64,000 bases of DNA, taken from NCBI GenBank assembly GCA_008508345.1, contig QNGE01001242.1, positions 117,003 through 181,002 on the forward strand. Reading direction: 5' to 3'. Below are positions 23,748 through 36,741 of this stretch, piece after piece. The notes under the pieces are model-generated. The model was not told the origin of the DNA. It ran no database searches and was given only the letters and a program-made list of their open reading frames with translations. This DNA is from Paragonimus westermani (lineage: Eukaryota > Platyhelminthes > Trematoda > Plagiorchiida > Troglotrematidae). The stretch's first letter is position 1. Each line of letters starts with the position of its first letter. Both the position numbers and the translations under genes were made by a program.

Positions 23748-24371
23748 GCATGGAGAGAAGCGACGGTCACACCCATACTTGAAGCGGGCGACCGGCACCC
23801 TCAGGTCTACTATCGGCCAATCAGTCTTATTAGCATCCTGTGTGCGATAATGAACTGTCTATTAGGGCGCGCCATCCTCAACCACTCCTTACCATGTCAT
23901 CTTTTCTCTTTCACCCAACATGCCTTCCTTCCTAGTCGGTCATGCGAAACAACAATGCTTTCTTTCATGGATAGTCTGACGAAGACTAAGTACAATGGCT
24001 TCACTTCAGATTCTATCTTTTTTGATTCCACCAAGGCCTTTGACCGTGTACCACACGACCCTCTGAAAGAACAACTGGAAGATCATGTTATTCAAGGATT
24101 GGTCTTTGGCTGGATTCCCCCTTTCTCTGTTGACAGAGATTCAGGGGTTAAAACAGGATCAGACCTTTTGTCTCCTTATTTCATTTCTGCGGGATTTCCC
24201 CGAGGGTTAGTTCTAGGTCCTCTGTTATTCCTCATTTACATCAACAACCTTCCGGACAATATTTGCTGCAACATCCTTCTACACCACGACGACGTCAAAA
24301 CCTGTAGTGCCACTGTTTGCAGCTCACTATATATTGATCGTGACGTGATTAGGCGCTCCTCGGACGACTGA
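23748..24371 (+). pseudogene. CR1/Jockey-like LINE reverse transcriptase fragment
   Basis: A single open frame from about 23748 to the stop at 24369-24371 covers fingers and palm of a non-LTR RT. The blocks are WREATVTPILEAGDRHP, YYRPISLISILCAIM, QHAFLPSRSCETTM, SDSIFFDSTKAFDRVPHDPL (first catalytic Asp), GVKTGSDLLSPY, FPRGLVLGPLLFLIYINNL and then LLHHDDVK where LLYADDVK is expected. The YADD box thus reads HHDD, keeping both aspartates. It ends about 30 codons later with no thumb or C-terminal region. It is the best-preserved RT of this family in the window and was used to recognise the fragments at 11.5, 13.4, 15.9 and 43.9 kb. It is probably 5'- and 3'-truncated. Confidence 0.85.
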
Positions 24372-24676
24372 AAACTCTCATTAATTAACAATAACTATGC
24401 TCACATATTACTCGCTGGAGATTCTGGCAATGGCTTCATCACTTCGTAAAATTTCCCCGCGTAATCATGAAAAATAATATGTAACAAACAAGCTCGTTTT
24501 CAGTTATTCATCATCAGGCTAAATACATCACATTTATATCACACATTCTACAGGAGGATCATTAAAGGAGTAAGCGGACGACATGTGGTTAATAAGGTTA
24601 TCCAGTTCAATTTCACCCTGCAGTCAAGTACCCACTTGAACAATGGGTCATGACAGTCTAACAGGGTGTGAATTGC

Positions 24677-24990
24677 TCAGGGCAGATCAAAAGCCGGAGC
24701 AAACCCTTTCTGGGCACAAAGGGGTGGGTTATACTTTCGAATTCCAATAGCCCCCGCTGTAGCCAGAATCCTACCCCTCATTGCTCTCGACTGGATGGCT
24801 TCAACTTGGTAGATTGTACGAAATGCGTCCCTCACTTTGACAGCGTGACCTGGATTCACCAGGCGTGATGGAGTGTCGCTGCTGACAGACTTCGTTATTC
24901 CACTGTTACGGCAAGTTGGTGGTGTTCCCGGATTCACTCCAATAAGCGTCTAGTCGTGCAGCCAACATAACTGGTCTCACAAGAACAAAT
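24677..24990 (-). pseudogene. Penelope-like element, GIY-YIG endonuclease fragment
   Basis: The minus strand reads CSCETSYVGCTTRRLLE then a stop and IREHH, which is the YIG...R..R.REH part of the Penelope-type GIY-YIG domain. A frame change then leads to SSDTPSRLVNPGHAVKVRDA, AIGIRKYNPPLCAQ and FAPAFDLP. The blocks match the fragment at 50212-50570 (SSVARHVLTTGHTIDL, AVAINRLKTALCVQK, LTLPW). The terminal LPW reads LP-stop. Penelope-like elements encode an RT followed by this nuclease and are common in flatworms. No RT of this copy was found upstream. Confidence 0.75.
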
Positions 24991-27900
24991 GAATGAATAC
25001 ACACAAAACGAGGCTGCATAAACAGGCATTTTATCATTTTGTGACCTCTCCGACTGTTACCGTTCACTGAGTAAATCAATTGTTGAGAGAATCCTACATT
25101 GAAGAAAAGGTGTGTACGGAACACCTCAACGGAACAACTCACCTGGATTGAAGTACGGAATTCTAAGACGAGATTCTTTGGAAAAACGCATCCACCGGCG
25201 CCTATTTTGGTTGCTACTGTGTGAACGCTATTACAATAAAACACTCTCATTCCTATAAGCTACTCAATGGCAGTAATTCGGGAATCAACAAACGGCGCAG
25301 TGTCCAATATATTGTTGCAGTTGGAGTAGAAGAAAATGTGTAGCCAGTAAGTGTCCGACGTTTGGCGCCCGGAACAAAAAATGGGACATTTCCGGGAAGA
25401 CGGAAACTAGATACATAATTTGGCCCAACACATATGTCCCACAGGAGATTGTCGAATTTGACGAGGAGGCGGCAACAAAAATAACCGCTCTATTGTCCCT
25501 ACAGGGCTTCACCCTGAAAGACAACTAAGATGAACATAGGTGTTCCTTGTGGTGTTCATTGTTAGCTCAATGGTTTGCTGATAAGAAGCATGTGAGAATA
25601 CCAAGGGGAACTGTCCGTGAGGCAGTCGGTCGTGAACTGACGGTGTGCAGGTACGAACCGTTATTCAAGTTGTTTGGGTTGTTTGGTCTTCGGTGCATAT
25701 CTGTCGTAGAAGGTTACCCAAACCCACGAGACGCACGAATGAGATAACAAAAGAGTGGTGGGTATGCACAGTTCGGAGTGATAGCCTGCGGCGGTTGTCT
25801 CTCGACTGCACCAAGCTGATGGGATATAAAACCAAACGAACTGCGGTACACCTGTGATAGGCGGAAGAACAAGCTTTGGGCAATGGCTGACTGTTCGGTA
25901 TCAGCATGTCCTTGGAGGCCCGGCGGTTTTCGAATCGCTGACTAAGGTTGTGGACCGGATTTGGTGAGATCAGACCCAAAAAGAATCCGACAAAAGCGTG
26001 TCATCGTAGACAGTTAAAAACCGCGTAAACTAACGATTGCCAGAAGATTTATCAAACGACCATTTTATATACGGAAGGCGCCAGAGTGCTGAAAAACATT
26101 TGCAGTTATTTTTGTGGAGGGGAGGGCGTTCACCTAACGTCCGATGTGTTCTGTCTTCGTTCATAACGAAGCGGCGGAGATGAAGGTGTTGACAGGACAC
26201 CGAGTACGCCTTCTTCGATAAATGCAGGCTCACATCGATTGACTAGAACGGCCACGCGTTTGCCATGAGGCCCGGCGACGAAGGACATTTTACTTCATTG
26301 TAGTAAACACAAACAGGGCCTGAAGTTTCAGCCAACGGCTCATGTAACAACACTCGGCTCCATCCTGGCTCTCATCGCATGTTCCGATACCTAATGAGCT
26401 TCAGAAACATGGCATGCTATTAGAGTTCCTGCGATTTTTTCTAAGATACCAGTGAGATCAATTCCTGTTAAGTGAGCCCACTTCTGCGACCCCACCTTGG
26501 AATGCTTGTTGACCAGCGTAAGCCCTAGGCTATCCACGGTGTAAGCTGGCCTTAGAAAGACAGCGTTGGTCCTATCCAGATATTGGATCTCAAATGCCAA
26601 GCGTTTACACGGCATCTTATGAGTACCATACAGATTGCAAATCGAGAGTCGATATGGACTGCTCGACGGATCTATCTTATGAGCCGCCCTTTCCTCTAAT
26701 GATAAGATGTCTGAACCACCGTCCGCGGGCGCGGTGTTCTGTGGGGAGCATGTTTCACTCGCTAACCGAACAGATGCAAGGCCGAAAATAACGCCGGTTC
26801 GGCCAGTAGAAGTTGGAGTACATTGTACAGACTATTCGTTCACCTTGGGCGCACGTGGTGGCACGTCGTCATGCATCAGAACATGATGACGACTGCCACG
26901 ACTAGACTTTAGACAACTAACATAGACTCTCTATAGCTTGGTCACGGGACTGGTCTTCCATCAAATAAAACACTACCCGTTGAGTCTGGATGTATTTCGA
27001 CGTTGTTCTACTGATTGGGCGAGGAAGTTCATTCTGTCTATGAGGTCGTGATCACCGGGGCATAGTGAACGACGGATAAGTTGGTCATTTGAGTTGATGG
27101 CCGTCATGGTGACATGGCGTCTGAATTTCTTGTTCCTAGTCAAATCAAAAGTGCCATGAATGGTGAACTTCACATCAGGCGAACTAACCAGATGGCACTG
27201 TTTACTGATGGCCACAGATATTCTTTTCTTAGCTGGTGCTAGTAGATTGACGAAGGTGGGTTCCTTCTCATAGGTCAGTGTGTTATTAGTCATATTGACG
27301 CATCATTCCTGTAGACCTCCGGGCAATCCTCAAACCGACGGAATCAAATTAGTAGAACCATTTGATTATCATTAATCTATCCACTCGGGGCTGTGTGATA
27401 TCGTATGCTTGCTTCCGGGTGGCTAAGCGTATGAGGCCGTTCAAATCAGAAACACCCGACCCAAAGCCACCGAACAATCCATGCATTTCGACAAGAACTA
27501 CGAGGTATAGGCGACCAAACTGACACATGAACATGTCTATAATTTTCTTATATCCTTCCGAATCTGGTCAAAACACACCACGCTCTATTGGTCCCCACAC
27601 TCTACCTGCCAATAAAATATGAAAAACTGTCACAATTCAGTATGTCTACTACATTACTTTCAAACTTCATATAAAACTCATGAAAGTGTCGTGGCGATAC
27701 ATCACTCGGTTAGAATTTGTACTTGGGTATACCCACACACAGAATCAGTGACGAGAGATTGTTTCAGTGTCTTGAAAAGCTCAACGACCAAGGTTTACTG
27801 GGCTGGGGAATGCGATGGTCTCGCCTCGTCATCGTTCCTCGATACTGCTGCAGCAGCTTCTCGTCCTAGGCGTTTGTGAGCATCCAGTAATCTTTGATGC

Positions 27901-28575
27901 GGTTCCGACTTTCTCTAAGCAGCTCAAGACCTCCGTTGCGGGCAATAGCTCCCGCCAAAGCCGATCTTTCGGGATTGACAACGTAAACTTTCGGTGGAAC
28001 ACAAGTTTTGTAAGTCTCTTTGACCTCCCACAATGGTTATGTCCATGGGCCAGATTCTTACACGGCTTTTGGAGACCAAAAAATGCCATGAATATAGAAA
28101 CAGCGCAAATGTAATTAATCATAGATGGGAAATTAAAAGTATGGAGAGCAAAAAGAGACCAATTACCAGAATTACACGAATCGTTGACATCGCTGGGTGA
28201 CTGACCTCCTAATAGTCCAGAAGTTGAGTTTGGGATGTAATATAAGAGGGCTGTACATGTCCATTCGGTAGCCACATCTTCGACAGCTGAGAATGTGTCA
28301 AGAGAGCTCCGAAAATCACCGAACTTCCACGAAATTACAACGTACAAGGCAGACCAGATGTTATGGCATATTCATACGCTATTGGTTCTCAAATCTGGAC
28401 GTTTTGAGCTTTCCTCGGCCGCACAGTATCCAATAGCCGAATGCACACAAGCGAACAAATCGAGAGGTCCGAATTTGTTATTCCCTTGAAGCCTCCTAAC
28501 TGACGTACTGTTATAAAGCTCCCGGTAATTTTTGGTTAGTCGCTACGTAACGCGTGATCAGCCACTTCAGTAACG
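24991..28575. other. No recognised gene; scattered open frames
   Basis: Open frames on both strands (for example 25285-25524 minus, 25547-25747 plus, 26973-27293 minus, 27829-28347 minus) have protein-like composition in places, but I could not match any to a family. The base composition is less AT-rich than 1-8 kb, which suggests old mobile-element DNA. Confidence 0.35.
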
Positions 28576-28695
28576 CCTATTAGGTTGTGTTGAACGTTCC
28601 AAAGTGTCAAAAGAGATCGTCGGAAGTACTGTCATTAATACGACCTTGGCTGGCAAGATTGAAACTGCTGTCCCACTTTGAACGTTAACCAACCA
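28576..28695 (-). pseudogene. LTR-element aspartic protease scrap
   Basis: Within a minus-strand open frame the block LVNVQSGTAVSILPAK resembles the retropepsin signature FLVDTGAAVSILPA of gypsy/BEL-type elements. The catalytic Asp-Thr pair is not present as such: V-Q-S stands where D-T or D-S is expected, with an apparent small insertion. No neighbouring gag or RT block is readable in the same frame. A chance match cannot be excluded. Confidence 0.3.
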
Positions 28696-31600
28696 GATAC
28701 ACAAGTTATCCAACAGAAAAGCGTTCATATCAAGGAAACCAAACACGAACCTACAAGTATCCATCAATCGACGGTAAACGAAATCGGTCAAACAATCAAG
28801 TACATAAATTTTGAGAGCGTGCCAAGCAATATCAAGGAAGAAAATTTCAACAGAAATACGGTTCCGTGCAGGAAAAAGGCGGAAACACATCTCTTTGTTT
28901 GCAGCTATGGTACAAAATTTGTCGCTATGGTTTGTTTGGCACAAGAAGGGAGAATAAAGACAAATTTGGGATCAATTTCTTGGAAAAACAAATGTTCCTT
29001 GACGAACTAATTACTACGCCCCACACCAAACATAACATGATAAGCGTATCAGATTAGCTTTAGTAGATCCAACATCATGAGGGATGCGCAATGTAACACA
29101 GCACAGAGTAAATTACATCACATATAGGCAAAACCGAGTGAAATTTTACACGTACCGGTAAAACATTAATTGGAACGCGGGCCAAGGGAAAAATGTGGAG
29201 GACATGAAAAACGGTCGATAGAAAGAAAAGCGATGACATCAAATGTCTTTGATTCAGGAGCTTAATTTACGGCTTCCAAGTAACGTTGATATTACATTAC
29301 AATCATGCTGGTATTTCCGCTGTATCCTGGAGCCATGAGGTTGGCAGGCGCACCCGGGATCACTCACGATTTCCATGTGAACGTTGTGGGGTTTGAGCTG
29401 CAGTTAGACGAGTCACCATCTTTTATGTGAAGGAAGCGTTCACTGTGGTACAAATGAGTATAAAGAGGAACAGGGACCAAAAGCGATTTCATAGGGCGAC
29501 CCAGACCGTGTCCCTCATTGACCGCCCTGCGAACTCCATAGAATTGTTCAATTAGAATTACAAAGCGACCGTCAGAAGACTGTAATGAAATTTCCTTAAG
29601 GGAACAGTGCTAGCTAGATGCGCGTTTAAACATAGCGTCTGTATTTCCACAAACATTGGCAACCAAGAGAAATCGCTAAAGAGGATCCGTGGACACCGAA
29701 AGTTATGACTTTTGCTTTAGTCTCGATTGCCTCTGTTCCAAAGAATGAGGATTCATACCCGAAAGTTTTGCCGGCCCTTCACAAACTGCTGCCAGTGATG
29801 ATACAAGTTAACGGAGGTACATATTTAGATTCTTCAGATACAGATCTGCTTGAACTTTGTACGGAACGTGTTACCGGATTTATTCCGTGAAGTGTCCATG
29901 CACGTAGCTGAGATTTTCTAGTTTCAAGCAAATTGCTACCTTTCATTTTACGCAGAAAAATCTGGCCCGGGTGTCGTACAGTTTGCGGATAACATCGGAG
30001 ACGTGACCGTATCCACTAATGACGTGCATCCCACATCACAAAGCAGCTTTGTCGTTCGTGTAACGTCTTTGCACCAAATGTGCCTGACAGATATATCTGA
30101 CCCGTGGCGATCGGTAAAATATACTTTCCAGTGTTACTGGTATGAATCTGTCATCAAAACGTTACGTAAATCCTCGTGAATCTAAGTGAGACACTGCTGA
30201 CCCTTTCGTTTAACTTCACGAGCAAAACCACGGATACGCAGTAAGGGTTGCGGAGAACACCAACCTACGCAAGAGTGGCAGTGGAAGTTCTCGTCGGTTA
30301 GCTCTTCTATTGCGGCCGATGTGAGCATGTTAAAATCCGTGTGCGACTGAATTCCAGCTGCAGCTCCTAACGCCAAAACCGGTCGTACCACGGGTTTTTC
30401 GATACCGTTGTCGAAATCGGGGTGACCGGATTAGTACGCCTCGGTAATTTCGCAGCTGATCCAGAGAGCATTCACCGAAAAAGTATTGACCAAATCATGC
30501 CAGTTTAATAGAACGGCCATATTAAATCACAAAGTGACTCAGGTTTTCACAGTGCTTAGGTCAGCCGGGTCAGCACACTATCCGTATTTCATTCTGAGAC
30601 CAAGTGATGCACTAGCTTCAACCGTGCACCACCAGAGTATTGAAACCGACAGTTGGGCACCTGTGAAGATGTATCATACACATAAGGCATTATATCATTG
30701 GCCGCCAAAATGTACGCCAGTGGTGTGGGACGAATTCTGCTCACGTGAAAGCAAAACGTGAAATCTCCCATTGACAAGCACCAACACACAGGACCGCAAA
30801 GCTTAAATCGGAAAAGCGTTTATTGCCTGTCCCAGTGATCTTCACTTCTTATGAACCTGCTTCACATTCTGATCCTTGTGGTGCACCCCTTACCCCGAAA
30901 GTCAGCAGAAGCTCGGGTGTGATATGATCTTTCATGTATCCTAAAATACAACTCTGCATGCATATCTCGATGTACTTTACAACATATGCCGACCTACATG
31001 CGCACCGTGACCGTTACGCTGATGGTTCACACGTGAGCACCCTAAGTTACATCCAGACCCAAGCCTTTTAAGTCAGCCAACATTCATACAAACCGATAAC
31101 TTCTGGTCTACATCCTAATGTTCCTCGAACTAACATCACCCTCTTTTCATGCATTCAACACTACACAACTGGGTCAGACCCAAGTCAGTCCCATTTAGTC
31201 AATATTTGGCACATTAAAGAATATCCAACCAAATAACGCCAAGCAAAATTGCGTAACAAGGTGACAATTCTGATATAAAGTATTTCAGTTGCGGAAAAGC
31301 AATATCATACGGATGAATTGCAACACCATAGAACCCTGAACGAAGAGAAGTCTGGTGTTGATTACTGTACGATCCATTGCGCAGACATTGAAAAACGCTT
31401 GGAGATAAACCGAAAATCCCAAGTGAACAAAGCAAGATTAGATCATGATGCCACGACACCGGAGATCTTTTCTGTGAAGTGGACCACAATTTGGTCGCGA
31501 GCAAATTGAGGATTAATTGTATTCACACAACCTGGCACACATTTAACTGAATTATGCAGAAGGGCGAAGATGCTCCGAAGCAACAAGGATGGACCGACCT

Positions 31601-34600
31601 CCAAACGGGTGATGCGCACACTGCTCGAGAAAATTACAATAGTAGGCAACCGGCTACTCGCAGAACTATGGAACTGACGCAATAAAACGAAACACCTTGG
31701 ATAATTTCCGATTAATGGTCAGAACCGGGCGAGTTAGAGAATGCAGGAGTAAACACCTGGGAGGGATAGGTTTAGGTGGGATCTTCACGTGATTCGACAG
31801 GATGAGGGGACGAGCAGGAGTGGAATTAATATATATTGTGGAAAAAATGGCCGATGGCTTGCAATAATGTCAGACGTGTTTTGTCCCAATCCGGTTGTTG
31901 ATTCACAAGTTTGTCTGGCACTCAAATCCCCTCAAGATCCCTTCTTAGGTGCCGCATGCCATTTGATGCAGCTCATGAGGACAGGATTAACCTTGAAGAT
32001 CTGCCTAAGTATTCATCAGTCTTGCCCTGAAGTACGAACTGCACATCTAGATTCTAGCATGCGCGAATTGCATTGAACCTCATTCACAGTTCCTTTGTAC
32101 ATATGTTTCTGGGTAACCGAATGGTGCTAATATGGTTCAGTACTCACTAGATTGAACCATATATTTGGCTTCGTTTCAGCGACATGAATGTCTTAGAGTA
32201 CAATATTCTCGCTCATAAGTTCACCGGAAGCGCCCAAATAATATCTAAATTCATATTTATCAAACCTATCATGTGATCCAAAGTCTCATTCAACCTTCCG
32301 ATCAAGTTCAGTTACTGGAATATGCTAAACGCTAGGTTTGGTTGTTGCAAGTGAAACATTTTTTCAGGTCTTTAACTGTAGCTCAGCAGTCGATTAGTTC
32401 ATCGAACTATGCATTTGGCTTTGGTATCTGAACCCTAAAAATATCGAAGTGTAGCGGAACGTTTTGTATGCCGTGTTTCCCGCCATACTGCGTAAGTTAG
32501 CATGAGGACACCACATCTAAGCAGCCGACAGCAAATTTCCCTTCCATTACGTAGGCTCACTAATTATTCCTTACTCTGGTGTACACAACTGGAGTACTTC
32601 ATATGTACAAGAGAGGGTGTAAGCTTGGCATCAATCAACAGCATCGGGCTGATGTGGTCAGTGGACAACATGAGTACTAGGGATAATCTGATGTCTAAGA
32701 AATCACATTGTATTGTCCATGGCCCTGTTACACTGTGTGTGGTTTTCAATTTACATGTTGCCCCTTTTTTACCACTACAGAGGCCCCGATGCCTACAACG
32801 TCTCTGTTGAAGCCAAGCGCGCTCATGAGGCATGCTTCCGGAGATTCGGTGGACATCCACTCGTTGTTAATATAATTCCTTATCATCCTGGTTCAGATGG
32901 CACCCATCCGGTTGATTGCAGCCATGCGGTGGAGGCACTCTTCCCTCGTTGTTGAGCCTGCACATCCCACCTTTAAAGTTCAACTCATTTTCCCCTCGAT
33001 GTAGAAGTTCCACATCTATATCATGGTAGGGAGATGGCTGGGGGCAAGATGTTGACAACAGTTGTCCCAATAACTATCGTTCAACCAGCTATAGGCTGCC
33101 CAGAAGAATACCGACATTTTGCACGCTTTAGCTACTAATATCATAGAACATTTCTATAGAATATGCCCAGCCAGATTTTTCAAAAAACTCCGGTGAAAGA
33201 AGTGTCGCGCAAAAATTTTAAACCACGTTACAACCCCCGGTGATTTAGGCAAGGTAGTTAGTACCATAATTTTCGATGTGCAAAAGCTTCCAATCGTTTG
33301 CCCTACAAACGACTCTTCATCAAAACAGCAAGCTTTGGCGCTCGCTGCCTGTTGCTCTGATGGGTTTTCCCCACAACTTGAACGTCGCTCGCAAAGAGGA
33401 AAAGTAGAACTGAATCGTCCGTGACCGCAATTGATATCCAGTGAGTAAATAGTTAAGACTTCTATAGACCGCCACTTTTACACATATACGCAAGTGGTCA
33501 ACAGTTTTATGCCAGTGAAGATAGCAAAGTTGCCCAAACACCCTCATATGGTCATCTTGGTTTTATCGCGTAAATACATAGAACGGATTTCACGACTTTG
33601 GTCTTCTCATGTCGAACACGGCCAATGAAAATTTCAGTCGACAAATCCAATGTTGTTTTATGTGATTTTCGTGCAACAGATGGTATTTTGTAATTTAGCG
33701 GTCGTGGTATTTTAACCGACATCTCAAAGCTTATCCCAGAAATGCGTTATTCGAATAGATTTATTTTCAGTGATAATGTTGGTTTTCAAGCGACGTACTC
33801 CTTTGAGATAATAGGCTACCCCAAGCTACGTGTTTCTTTCTGTTGTTCATTTAGGTCTTTATAACTTATTCATACAACGTGAATTTGAAAATGTGACGTT
33901 TGCATTCAACCATTCACCCACACTCCACGTGAGAAGCCTTCGATAAGACTTTGTAACAAATTTTTGAACTAAAAACATTTGAACATCCGACCCAACCCAA
34001 TTCCTCTAAATATTCACCCCTCTGCATTCAACCTCCTCTGTTTCTGGGCGTTAACTTGACCTAGACGATTTTGTTTTGTCACGTCAATTTGACGGCTGTG
34101 CGAATGTAACGCGCAACCGGAACCAGCGAGCGCGCACGAAATGAATTTGAGTTGTGTGACGGGACGTGCTGCTGCGTTGCCGGTGCTGTTTTAGCTTACG
34201 TTTGTGTAAGTCGTGTGCATGGCTTACTGGGCCTTCGGATCATGTTTGTTCGTATCGTTTCCCTTTTCAAAACTGTTGTTCGAACCCCTAGTTCGGAAGA
34301 GCGTTGTCCTCTGGTGCGTTCATGTTGCAAAGTCACGGGCATTCAAAGTAGAGTCGGCTGGCTCGCATGCTACACGAATAGCCAGGTTTCGGTCACTGTA
34401 CTTTATTTGAGTGTTGCGTGCGCTGAAAACTATCCACAGGAAGTGAATGCCGTCGTTGGTATACCGCTAATATGTGGGTTTGGAATATCGTGTGAGTAAT
34501 TGTGGACGGAATATTCTGGAAAGCATGGAATGTGCTTATTGTGCTGTGGGAATATTTTTGTTTTAATGTGTGAAAGGTTTTCTATCAAGGACTCCAAGGA

Positions 34601-35075
34601 GTTGCGCTTATTTATTAGTGAAATAGGTTGACGAGTTAGCTGAAGTTTCGGGGTCTGTTAGATAGAGTGAATTAGCAACCAATGATTAATAAACATGGAC
34701 CATCTTTTTTAAAAACTTTTTCGTTTGATACTCCTTGAAATGGGTGCCGACAGTTGATAAGTTTGGGTCATTATGATCATTCCCACGTGCGATTGGAAAC
34801 CACTGAAATCTGGAGGCGCCGTGGGTAAGTAGATAAGGCTGCAGCTGATGACGTCTAAACATAGTGCGGGCGAGAGCCGGCGTGATCTACTTAGATTATA
34901 TACTGCTCACCGTAGTCGGCGTAAGCTGCTTTGCCCTTAAGGTAACAAACAAATCGGTAAATTTGCTCAGTTACATGACCACTGAGCAGATGGAATTTCA
35001 TGTCTTCAGAAAAGAAAGGGGGTTTAACGGGATGTGAAGTATGTTACCGCATGAAGCCATCCGGGGTGATTCTTT
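28696..35075. other. Mostly unrecognised DNA, possible LTR near 34.1-34.8 kb
   Basis: No gene or element was identified with confidence. The plus-strand frame at 28678-29010 and the frames near 32560-32955 are unassigned. Around 34150-34770 the DNA is richer in CpG. It has AATAAA near 34686 and then TTTGGGTCATTATGATC near 34763, which faintly resembles the primer-binding region after an LTR. A clean GTAAGT donor follows near 34825. This could be an LTR or a 5' untranslated exon of a host gene. Confidence 0.3.
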
Positions 35076-35199
35076 CGACGGTCAGCCTACGTGAACCCTA
35101 TAGTCACGACGTCACGACCTATGTTTGGACACACTGGCGTCTATGCTCGACGGTCAGCCTACATGCACCCTATAGTCACAACATACACGTCTACGCTGA
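35076..35199. repeat. 72-bp period partial tandem duplication
   Basis: The unit starting CGACGGTCAGCCTAC at 35076 recurs at 35148. The first about 35 bases of each are nearly identical (CCTATAGTCAC shared). The second unit then lacks a stretch and rejoins with CGTCTACGCTGACC, like CGTCTATGCTCGACGG in the first. It may be a minisatellite remnant. Confidence 0.75.
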
Positions 35200-35615
35200 C
35201 CACCTCCCGGCGGTCGCAGCTGTATGTGCAATGCACCTCAAACTCCCGCATTAGCCACCCGCTGTAGGAAAATGTTTCATTAATTGCCGTAGCTAAGTGA
35301 TCTTTGGGATGATTGCGCTTCTTTAGTCGCACGATCGCATTCACCGGGCGGTTGTTTGTTCGATTTCCGGAGTGAACAACATCCGACCGTGCATGGATGG
35401 CCCACTTTGGCTTTATATATAGCCAATTGTACAAGAGGTAGTTCGACAAGCTGGGGTCTGTTCTTCGTAGTATTGCAACATCCCGGTTGAACCTTTAAAA
35501 TGATTAGACATAGGTGATCACTCACTCTTCAGAGCTACTGCAAGTAGCCGTGCGATGAAACAAATCTCGACTTCTGAAGAAATTCGTCTAACTGGTGATT
35601 ATGAGGTTTATTACA

Positions 35616-36741
35616 TCAACTTACATGTTTCCTCACAGCACCCCGAACATGGAAGTAACATATCATAATGTCGCACCCAAAGACCACTTCTGCTGCTCGC
35701 ATTTGGGCCGCCATTTCATCTATCACAAAAGTTCTGATACATAGGTGTTCCCCCATCACCTCCAGGAATGTTTCAAGCAAATAACGCAGAGATGCGTATT
35801 TTTTTATTTCGTACATAGGCTCAAACCACGGGTCGTCCATGGCTCATGCCGTCCGTAACGAGGAATTGATAGAGCTTCAGGCTACAGCGGCGAATGCGGA
35901 GTGATGGAGGATCTACTTTTGACGGTTGGTTTCACGGGTGACATCGACGTTTACCACAGCAGGGAACCCTCTGAATAACTGCACTTGCTCTCTGTGTGCG
36001 AAACATGTGCGCGTGTATGTATTGTTGTCGCCTTTGTAGACACGCAGCACGCCGTTTTTCTCTATATGCTGCAGTATTTACGACAGATTTTCTGCTACAG
36101 TAGTGCACACTAACCCACTAATTTATCACTGACGGTTTCAACCGATGACGGATGTTGCAAATATCCATGGTAGTTATATACTTGCTGTAAACATCCGCAG
36201 CATACTGCTTCAACTCAGCAACTGTACTCGAAAAGATGTTTCGAGTCGTTCGCTTCACTCTCTGTGAGCCGACGAATACTTGGATGTGCATCGTACAACA
36301 AAACAGTTATGGCTTGGTTGTGCTCCAACGTGAAAGAGCTAAAAACCAACCCCGTATTTCTCCTAACCACGTTAAAGCGTGACTGGCAGCATATATCGCG
36401 GAAGCTGCGCAATCGGAAGTATGTGAACTCGAATCACTAAACACGTCGTACTCAACGGCTTCCGTTCTTATGTCGCTTGTGTTTTATACAGCGGTACGCT
36501 ATTTACCACGTAAACTCAACTGCAAACACACTCACATGATCATATTTCAAGCGTCCACTGCCAAATCTTTTGCTTGAACCAAGCACATACAGAAACAGTG
36601 ATCCTCCACGTACCTACCTAAGTAACTTTTGAACTCGCTGAAGCTAGCAAATTCGCGACCGTCAAAGACATTTTCAAAGACCTGCAAATAATCCATAACC
36701 TTAAATGGAATATGAGATAACATCGGCCAAATATTAATCAC
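35616..36741 (-). pseudogene. Decayed second MULE transposase
   Basis: Minus-strand pieces appear in the order expected for a MULE transposase, separated by stops and frame changes. They are an N-terminal block with FDGREFASFSEFKSYL and VEDHCFCM, a Cys/His-like block with LEHNQAITVLLYDAHP, RRLTESE, a first-Asp block VVNVDVTRETNRQK at about 35950, and a second-Asp block RTFVIDEMAAQMRAAEVVFG followed by ICYFHVRGAVRKHV. It differs from the copy at 18723-19898 throughout, so it represents a different MULE lineage. No ends or target duplication were found. Confidence 0.65.
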
